A DNA stretch of 15,122 nucleotides from DSAR01 sp034437315 (GTDB lineage Bacteria; Chloroflexota; Anaerolineae; B4-G1): NCBI GenBank assembly GCA_034437315.1, contig DAOTUC010000181.1, positions 1-15,122 of the forward strand, in the 5' to 3' direction. Both the position numbers and the translations under genes were made by a program. Positions 6,578-11,826 of this stretch are shown piece after piece; within the stretch, counting starts at the first letter, position 1, and the number at the start of each line of letters is the position of its first letter. The notes below the pieces were generated by a model that made no database searches, was not told the DNA's origin, and saw nothing but the letters and a program-made list of their open reading frames with translations.

Positions 6578-7561
6578 ATGACAGAAGAATGTAATATCCT
6601 CATTGTGGATAGCGACGTCGCTTTTTCCACGATTCTCAAGGAAGGCCTGGAACAGGAAGAGAGATACCAAACAGTTGTGACAAGCACCGGTCGCGAAGCG
6701 TTGGACGCGCTAGAGATCGGCGCTTTTGATCTGGTCATTGTCGACCTGGGACTGGAGGACCCCGATGGCGCCGCATTCGCCCTCGACCTTCGTGATCAGC
6801 ATCCAGATTTAAACATGATGTTGATACCGATTATGGGAAAAGCGCTTCCGCCAGAGCTATCCGATCTAGACGTGCAAGGCATTCTGACGAAACCGTTTTT
6901 CTTTCCCGAGTTGCCCGGCCTTATCCGCCAGGCGATGGGAGAAGCGCCAAGCGAGGAGCTGACAGAAGACGCAATTCCATCTTCAGCCGTCGAGACGCCA
7001 GCCGCTTCCGAATCGCCGGAGGAAAAAGCGGGCCTCGATTGGGGAGCGATTTCCACCAGAGGCGGGGCTGCCAGGACCAAACAATCAACCGCCTTGGACA
7101 GAGATTTGGATGAGGGCCTGGATGAGGGCCTGGATGAGGAATGTGCGGAGCGGTTACGCCGGATTAAAGGCCGCATATCAGAACGGGATATGCAAAAAAT
7201 GATGCGAGCGATGAATAGCCTGGCGGAAGACATCAACGCCGACGCCGTTATTTTGACGTGCGGCGGCGGGTTAATCGCTCATGCAGGGCCGCTCGGGGCC
7301 AACGGCGCCCGTGATCTGGCCTGCCTGGTCGGTGAAAATTGGTGCGCCTCTCTGCGTGTCGCCGAGATTCTCGGACAACAGCAAAGCCATTTTGAGCAAA
7401 GCATTGACGGTGGCGATCACCTGTTCTATTCCTTCGCGGTGGACGACGATATTGTGCTTTCGACCGCCCTTAGCGCCAGCGTCCCCCTGGGTATGATCCG
7501 CCATAGCACGAAATCGACCGCCGTCAAACTGAAGCGCTTCATCCGATTCCACACCTGGTGA
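6578..7561 (+). CDS. Response-regulator receiver domain fused to a Roadblock/LC7 domain
   Basis: A 327-aa cytoplasmic signalling protein. The ATG at 6578 is preferred because GGAG lies 6 nt upstream; a TTG at 6566 would add four residues. Residues 1-120 are a CheY-like receiver: acidic pocket D11-S-D13, phospho-acceptor D56 in DLVIVDLGLED, and K105 in ILTKPF. The usual Thr/Ser after strand beta-4 seems missing (MLIPIMGKA). A polar acidic linker (121-190) includes repeats DEGLDEGLDEE. Residues about 195-320 form a Roadblock/LC7 (MglB-like) domain: SLAEDINADAVILTCGGGLI, then HLFYSFAVDDDIVLSTAL. Roadblock proteins often dimerise and act on small Ras-like GTPases, so a phosphorylation-gated GTPase regulator is plausible. 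No kinase partner or GTPase adjoins it. It has its own promoter and is convergent with the aminotransferase gene. Confidence 0.85.
   Translation: MTEECNILIVDSDVAFSTILKEGLEQEERYQTVVTSTGREALDALEIGAFDLVIVDLGLEDPDGAAFALDLRDQHPDLNMMLIPIMGKALPPELSDLDVQGILTKPFFFPELPGLIRQAMGEAPSEELTEDAIPSSAVETPAASESPEEKAGLDWGAISTRGGAARTKQSTALDRDLDEGLDEGLDEECAERLRRIKGRISERDMQKMMRAMNSLAEDINADAVILTCGGGLIAHAGPLGANGARDLACLVGENWCASLRVAEILGQQQSHFEQSIDGGDHLFYSFAVDDDIVLSTALSASVPLGMIRHSTKSTAVKLKRFIRFHTW
7107..7140 (+). repeat. 12-bp tandem repeat within the linker coding region
   Basis: Nearly three copies of TGGATGAGGGCC encode LDEG-LDEG-LDEE in the acidic linker of the receiver-Roadblock protein. Copy number could vary by slippage without changing the frame, and would alter linker length. 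Confidence 0.7.
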
Positions 7562-7615
7562 CCGGCGACGCCATTGCGACGCATACCTGAGAGACCCCGG
7601 TGTACGATTAGCCAA

Positions 7616-7655
7616 CACGAAACGCGAGGCGGGTCGACCCGCCTCGCGTTTCGTG
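7616..7655. terminator. Perfect 40-bp palindrome between convergent genes
   Basis: The half-site CACGAAACGCGAGGCGGGTC is followed at once by its exact reverse complement, centred on GTCGAC. It lies between the stop at 7561 (plus strand) and the stop at 7683 (minus strand), where a shared bidirectional terminator is expected. The outer AAACG/CGTTT pairs give short A and T runs, but there is no strong T-tract outside the stem, so factor-independent termination is likely but not certain. Confidence 0.6.
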
Positions 7656-7682
7656 AATGCAGGCGATGAGAGAAAATGGCTG

Positions 7683-8924
7683 CTAGCCTAACGCCTTCTT
7701 GAGCGCCACGCCCAGCCGGCGAATGCCCTCGACAATCAATTCGGGGGGCGAATAGGAGAAATTGAGACGCATCGCGTCACGCCCGCCGTCGGCGTTCGGA
7801 TAGAAGTTGACGCCAGGCACGTAAGCGACCTTTTCCTTCAGGGCGTCCTGGAAAAAGGTCGTCGTGTCGATCGATTCTGGCACGCGAGCCCATAGGAATA
7901 GGCCGCCCTCCGGGTAGGTCCAACTGCACTCATCGGGCCAGAATTCGGACAGGGCGTCAAGCATCGTATCCCGCCGTTCCTTGTAGACGGCGCGCAATTG
8001 CTTGATGTGTGGCTTGAGCAGGCCGCGTTGGCAAATGTCACTGGCGATGTGTTGGGCGAACGTGCCGGTGTGCAAATCACACCCCTGCTTAGCCTGCACG
8101 AAACGCAACATCAAGCTCTCTGGGCAGACGATCCAACCCAGCCGCAACCCAGGGGTCAGCGTCTTGGAGAAGGTGCCCAGGTAGATCGTGCGTTCCGGGA
8201 TCAAGGTGCAGATGGGCAGGATGTCCTCCCCTTCGTAGCGCAACTGCCCGTAGGGGTCGTCCTCGACGACCGGGATATCCAGCCGGGTCGCGATTTCAGC
8301 CAATTTCTCCCGCCGTTCTAGCGGCAGCGTCGTCCCGCCGGGATTGTGGAAGTTGGGCAAGACGTAGAGGAAGCTGGGCGGATTACCGGTTTCCTTCACG
8401 ATTTTATCATAAGCGCCCTCAATCTCGTCCACGACCATGCCGTCGTCGTCCAGGTTGACGGTATGGTAACGAGCCTGGTAGGCGTTCCACGCCTGGATGG
8501 CGCCGAGATAGGTGGGGCTGCTGGTGATGACGTAATCGCCAGGGTCGATGAAGACCTTGCCCAACAGGTCCAGCGCCTGCTGCGATCCATTGGTCAGCAG
8601 GACGTTATACGCTTTGGCCGGCACGCCGTACTTGTGCATCGTGTTGGCCAGATATTCCTTCAGGGGCGGATAGCCCTCGGTGGCGCTGTATTGCATCGCC
8701 TTGGCCCCCTCTTCGCGGAGGACGAACTTACACGCCTCCTCAATATCCCTCAGAGGGAAAAAATCGGGGGCCGGGAGGCCGCCGGCGAAGGAGATGACCT
8801 CAGGGTCCTGCGTGACCTTGAGCAATTCCCTAATGGCGGAACTCTTCATATGACTGGTTCGTTCCGCCAGGTGCGACGTCCAATCTAATACCGGTATGTC
8901 GCGATTGAGATCAGGTGTGTTCAT
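7683..8924 (-). CDS. PLP-dependent aminotransferase, class I/II (2-aminoadipate/aromatic type)
   Basis: A 413-aa cytoplasmic fold-type I aminotransferase of full length. The ATG at 8924 is supported by AGGAGG 8 nt upstream. Family landmarks: FAGGLPAPDFFP near 46-57, TNGSQQALDL (111-120), the NFHNPGG motif with N194, the EDDPYG motif with D222 (pairs with the PLP ring nitrogen) and Y225, and the Schiff-base lysine K254 in GTFSKTLTPGLRLGW. C-terminal GGLFLWARVP and MRLNFSYSPPE also fit. The family includes LysN 2-aminoadipate aminotransferase and related enzymes acting on aromatic or branched amino acids; the substrate cannot be fixed from sequence. No biosynthetic genes adjoin it. An unusual leader with an inverted repeat and an upstream terminator suggests its expression may be controlled. 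Confidence 0.88.
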   Translation of the reverse strand: MNTPDLNRDIPVLDWTSHLAERTSHMKSSAIRELLKVTQDPEVISFAGGLPAPDFFPLRDIEEACKFVLREEGAKAMQYSATEGYPPLKEYLANTMHKYGVPAKAYNVLLTNGSQQALDLLGKVFIDPGDYVITSSPTYLGAIQAWNAYQARYHTVNLDDDGMVVDEIEGAYDKIVKETGNPPSFLYVLPNFHNPGGTTLPLERREKLAEIATRLDIPVVEDDPYGQLRYEGEDILPICTLIPERTIYLGTFSKTLTPGLRLGWIVCPESLMLRFVQAKQGCDLHTGTFAQHIASDICQRGLLKPHIKQLRAVYKERRDTMLDALSEFWPDECSWTYPEGGLFLWARVPESIDTTTFFQDALKEKVAYVPGVNFYPNADGGRDAMRLNFSYSPPELIVEGIRRLGVALKKALG

Positions 8925-8951
8925 AGGTTTTACCTCCTATTTTGTCAGTAA

Positions 8952-9042
8952 AGAGACTATTAAAAAACTCACTCAGAGGCCCGCCCTGGGGCCGATTAAC
9001 GCCCCCGGGACGGTGGCTAGAGCAATTATTTAAGACTCTCTA
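8952..9042 (-). promoter_or_regulatory. Structured leader of the aminotransferase gene
   Basis: Outer arms AGAGACTATTAAAAAACTC (8952-8970) and 9023-9042 are imperfect inverted repeats. They enclose a GC-rich hairpin in which CCCTGGGGC (8984-8992) pairs with GCCCCCGGG (9001-9009) except for one mismatch. In a minus-strand transcript this would fold just before the ribosome binding site. No T-box or known riboswitch consensus is visible. Confidence 0.4.
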
Positions 9043-9045
9043 AAA

Positions 9046-9078
9046 CAAAAAAACCCCGCACCAAAGGGCGGGGCTGTT
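9046..9078 (-). terminator. Intrinsic terminator on the minus strand, upstream of the aminotransferase
   Basis: On the minus strand: stem CCCCGC / GCGGGG around an 8-nt loop, followed directly by seven T residues. It would stop minus-strand transcripts arriving from above 9080, yet the only annotated minus-strand gene nearby starts downstream of it at 8924. It therefore either ends a short transcript from 9080-9540 or works as an attenuator in a long aminotransferase leader. Confidence 0.6.
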
Positions 9079-9159
9079 CAGGAAATCTTAATGCAGATTA
9101 CCAGCGCGTTCCTTTCTCCAAGGGACGCAAAGTAACGAGTTATACAACGGGGACGCATA

Positions 9160-9294
9160 ATGAACTGGTTAAGCATTATCCTTCTTTATCTTTTACTCGG
9201 ATCCCAATTCTACGGTTACTTTGATTGTAGTATGCTTTCTCTTGAGGAAGGCGTTATGGAGTATTGTACAAAGGTTGCTCAACGCGACGGTTAA
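9160..9294 (+). CDS. Possible small single-pass membrane protein (44 aa)
   Basis: ATG at 9160 with GGGGA 6 nt upstream. The peptide begins MNWLSIILLYLLLGSQFYGY, a hydrophobic stretch long enough for a membrane segment, and ends in a polar tail with two cysteines (FDCSMLSLEEGVMEYCTKV) before QRDG and TAA. No family is recognised. AT-rich DNA can produce hydrophobic frames by chance, and another small ORF lies antisense to it, so this is tentative. Confidence 0.3.
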   Translation: MNWLSIILLYLLLGSQFYGYFDCSMLSLEEGVMEYCTKVAQRDG

Positions 9295-9336
9295 CTGGTG
9301 AAGGGTTCGTTCAATCAATTTCCCTAATTGTAACAT
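9193..9336 (-). CDS. Possible small ORF (47 aa) with downstream terminator
   Basis: On the minus strand the ATG at 9336 opens a 47-codon frame. It begins MLQLGKLIERTLHQLTVALS, continues with the moderately hydrophobic NLCTILHNAFL, and has a basic patch KRKH. No ribosome binding site is visible. Its interest is that an orphan minus-strand terminator lies about 115 nt downstream (9046-9078). It overlaps the plus-strand small ORF at 9160-9294; at most one of the two is likely to be real. Confidence 0.2.
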   Translation of the reverse strand: MLQLGKLIERTLHQLTVALSNLCTILHNAFLKRKHTTIKVTVELGSE

Positions 9337-9391
9337 CTTACAGTATGAGGGTCAAATGATGGATGTCATCAGCAGATACGATGAACGCCAC

Positions 9392-9420
9392 TTGACTGAA
9401 AGGAGGTATTTAGGTATCCT
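9392..9420 (+). promoter_or_regulatory. Likely promoter of the redox operon
   Basis: TTGACT (9392-9397), 17-bp spacer, TATCCT (9415-9420). The -35 is strong and the -10 mediocre. Transcription would begin near 9427, giving a leader of about 115 nt before the first gene of the operon. Confidence 0.4.
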
Positions 9421-9542
9421 TACTACGGCATTCACCCGACATTTTTGGGAGAATATTTTCGCGTGAGTGGTATACGTTTAACAGCATCACATGACAGCAT
9501 CACATTGAAAAGACCCACAACGTTAAGGAGGCTTTGAAAGTT

Positions 9543-10043
9543 ATGAGCAATCATACGGCTAAGGGAGAAGTGGATCTCTCCGTCGTTGACGAGATGATCG
9601 CGAGTTATGGCGTCGAGACCGACGCGGCAATCCCGATTCTTCTGGGACTCCAGGAAGCATATGGGTATCTGCCGATGGAAGCCATGCGCTACGTCACCGA
9701 CAAGACGAAATCTACGCCTGACCAGATTTATGGCGTCGCGACCTTTTACGGTCAGTTCCGGTTGGCGCCGGTTGGCGAGCACATCGTGCGCGTGTGTCAC
9801 GGCACCGCCTGCCACGTGCGCGGCGCTGTCAATATCACCCAGGCCATTTACGACACCCTCAATTTATCCGACGACAAGGATACGACCGACGACAGCAAGT
9901 ACACGTTGGAAAAAGTGGCTTGCCTGGGATGTTGCAGTCTCGCGCCCGTGATGATGATCGACGAGAAGGTGTACGGCAGTTTAAATCGTAAGAAGGTCCA
10001 GAGAATTTTCAAGCGATTGGCGAGAGAGGAGGCGAAATCATGA
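9543..10043 (+). CDS. nuoE: NuoE/HydC-like [2Fe-2S] subunit
   Basis: A 166-aa thioredoxin-fold [2Fe-2S] protein, the usual size for NuoE. The cluster ligands are all present: C85-x4-C90 (CHGTAC) and C127-x3-C131 (CLGCC). The N-terminal helical part (PILLGLQEAYGYLP, GVATFYGQFRL) is standard for the family. AAGGAGG lies 11 nt before the ATG at 9543, while a TTG at 9534 is too close to it. In Complex I, bifurcating hydrogenases and NAD-dependent formate dehydrogenases this subunit pairs with the FMN subunit. That subunit is encoded next, with a 4-bp ATGA overlap. The rest of Complex I is absent, so it belongs to a soluble complex. Confidence 0.93.
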   Translation: MSNHTAKGEVDLSVVDEMIASYGVETDAAIPILLGLQEAYGYLPMEAMRYVTDKTKSTPDQIYGVATFYGQFRLAPVGEHIVRVCHGTACHVRGAVNITQAIYDTLNLSDDKDTTDDSKYTLEKVACLGCCSLAPVMMIDEKVYGSLNRKKVQRIFKRLAREEAKS

Positions 10044-11815
10044 ACCGGCCAGAAATCATCATCGGAATGGCCTCCTGTGGCGTGGCTGCCGGGGCGCAGG
10101 AAACCCACGAGGCCTTCGTGGAAAAGTTAGCAGCGACCGGCGGCGACGCGAAACTGAGTTTATCCGGCTGCATCGGGACCTGTTTCATTGAGCCGGTCGT
10201 CAAGGTCAGGGACGCCGACGGCAAGGAATGGACCTACGGCGAGGTGACGCCGGAACGAGCCGAGAAGATCGTAGAACAACACCTCATCGGAGGCGAGCCG
10301 GTCGTCGAGTGGACGTTCGAGCAGGGCGAATACGCCGAGGACGTGCAGGCCTTTCTGGGCAATCAGGTGCGCATCGTGATGCGTAACTGCGGGCTGATCA
10401 ACCCCGAGGACATCGACGAATACCTGGCCCGCGATGGTTACCAGGCCATCAAGAAGGTGGTCACCGAGATGACGCCGGGCGGCGTGATCGAGGAGATCGC
10501 AGCGTCCGGGTTGCGGGGCCGGGGCGGCGCCGGTTTCCCCACCGGCCTGAAGTGGAAATTCGCCCGCGATGCGCCCGGCGATACGAAATACATGATCTGC
10601 AACGCCGACGAGGGAGATCCTGGCGCATTTATGAATCGCACCGTCCTGGAGAGCGACCCCCACAGCCTGCTGGAGGGCATAATCATCGCCGGTTATGCCA
10701 TTGGCGCACAACAGGGCTTCATCTACTGCCGGGCCGAGTATCCGCTGGCGATCAAGCGCCTGGAAATCGCATTGAGCCAGGCCCGCGAGCGCGGGTTCCT
10801 GGGCGAAAATCTCTTCGACAGCGATTTCTCGTTCGACATCGAGATCCGGAAAGGAGCCGGGGCCTTCGTCTGCGGCGAGGAGACGGCGCTGATGGCCTCA
10901 ATCGAGGGCAAGCGCGGCATGCCGCGCTTGCGCCCGCCCTACCCCACCACGTCGGGTCTGTTCGGCAAACCGACCGTCATCAACAACGTGAACACGCTGA
11001 CCAACATCGCCTGGATCATTATGAACGGCGCGGAGGCATTCTCCCAGTATGGGACGGAAAAGAGCAAAGGGACCAAGGTCTTCTCGCTAGCGGGCAAGGT
11101 CGCGCGCGGCGGGTCGGCCGAGGTGCCGATGGGCACCACCCTCGGTGAGATCGTCCACGACATCGGCGGCGGTTCCTTCACCGGCGCCCCGATCAAGGCG
11201 GTGCAGTTGGGCGGCCCCTCCGGCGGATGCGTGCCGGCGTCGCTGTTCGACACGCGGGTCGATTACGAGGAGTTGACCAAGACCGGCGCCATCGTGGGAT
11301 CCGGCGGGATGGTCATCATGGATGAGGGCACGTGCATGGTCGATATCGCCCGCTTCTTCCTCAACTTCACCCAGGACGAATCCTGCGGCAAGTGCACCTA
11401 CTGCCGCGTTGGCACCCGGCGGATGCTGGACATCCTGACCCAGATTTGCAGCGGCGAGGGCACGATGGCGGATATCGAGACGCTGGAAATCCTATCGGAG
11501 AAGATCAAGAACACCGCGCTCTGCGCGTTGGGCGGCACAGCGCCCAATCCGGTGCTGACGACGCTGCGCTACTTCCGCGACGAGTACCTCACCCACGTGG
11601 AAGAGGGCGCGTGTCACGCGAAGGTGTGCAAGCCATTGCTGACGTTCTCCATCGATCCAGAAAAATGCACGGGCTGCGGCGCGTGTCTGCGAGCTTGCTC
11701 AGTGAGGGCGATTACGGGCGAGAAGAAAGAGCCCCACGAAATTGATCCCGATTTGTGCATCAAGTGCGGCGTCTGTTACGAAACCTGCACCTTCGATGCG
11801 GTTGACGTGATGTGA
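10040..11815 (+). CDS. nuoF: NuoF/HydB-like FMN and NADH-binding subunit with C-terminal 2x[4Fe-4S] ferredoxin domain
   Basis: 591 aa, longer than Complex I NuoF because of additions at both ends, as in HydB/HndC. An N-terminal thioredoxin-like domain (1-85) keeps only three of four expected cluster cysteines (C13, C44, C48; the fourth position is near I8). Core: NADH/FMN motifs GLRGRGGAGFPTGLKW (157-172), CNADEGDPGAF (187-197), GAGAFVCGEETALMASIEG (272-290). [4Fe-4S] ligands are SCGKCTYC (C449, C452, C455) and C495. The C-terminal ferredoxin has C543/C546/C549/C553 and C573/C576/C579/C583. It carries electrons between NAD(H), FMN and Fe-S clusters in the cytoplasm. GGAGG lies 7 nt before the ATG, which overlaps the previous stop by 4 bp. 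Such HydB-like proteins serve bifurcating hydrogenases, formate dehydrogenases or Stn-type transhydrogenases; the neighbour gene favours the last. Confidence 0.93.
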   Translation: MNRPEIIIGMASCGVAAGAQETHEAFVEKLAATGGDAKLSLSGCIGTCFIEPVVKVRDADGKEWTYGEVTPERAEKIVEQHLIGGEPVVEWTFEQGEYAEDVQAFLGNQVRIVMRNCGLINPEDIDEYLARDGYQAIKKVVTEMTPGGVIEEIAASGLRGRGGAGFPTGLKWKFARDAPGDTKYMICNADEGDPGAFMNRTVLESDPHSLLEGIIIAGYAIGAQQGFIYCRAEYPLAIKRLEIALSQARERGFLGENLFDSDFSFDIEIRKGAGAFVCGEETALMASIEGKRGMPRLRPPYPTTSGLFGKPTVINNVNTLTNIAWIIMNGAEAFSQYGTEKSKGTKVFSLAGKVARGGSAEVPMGTTLGEIVHDIGGGSFTGAPIKAVQLGGPSGGCVPASLFDTRVDYEELTKTGAIVGSGGMVIMDEGTCMVDIARFFLNFTQDESCGKCTYCRVGTRRMLDILTQICSGEGTMADIETLEILSEKIKNTALCALGGTAPNPVLTTLRYFRDEYLTHVEEGACHAKVCKPLLTFSIDPEKCTGCGACLRACSVRAITGEKKEPHEIDPDLCIKCGVCYETCTFDAVDVM

Positions 11816-11826
11816 GAGGTGTGATA

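Larger units (their letters stand above)
8925..9542. other. Divergent intergenic region between aminotransferase and redox operon
   Basis: About 620 bp. It holds the structured aminotransferase leader, the minus-strand terminator, a 9-bp hairpin (GCGTTCCTT / AAGGGACGC, 9107-9129), two overlapping small ORFs on opposite strands (9160-9294 plus, 9193-9336 minus) and a likely promoter for the redox operon (9392-9420). Confidence 0.55.

Noticed and set aside
8941..9130. Possible T-box or lysine riboswitch in the aminotransferase leader.
   Set aside because: No T-box sequence (AGGGTGGNACCGCG) or other conserved aptamer motif was found on the minus strand; only generic hairpins and a terminator are visible.
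9356..9466. A 36-codon plus-strand frame (MMDVISRYDERHLTERRYLG...) with GAGGG upstream.
   Set aside because: It covers the best candidate promoter of the redox operon and has no recognisable features.
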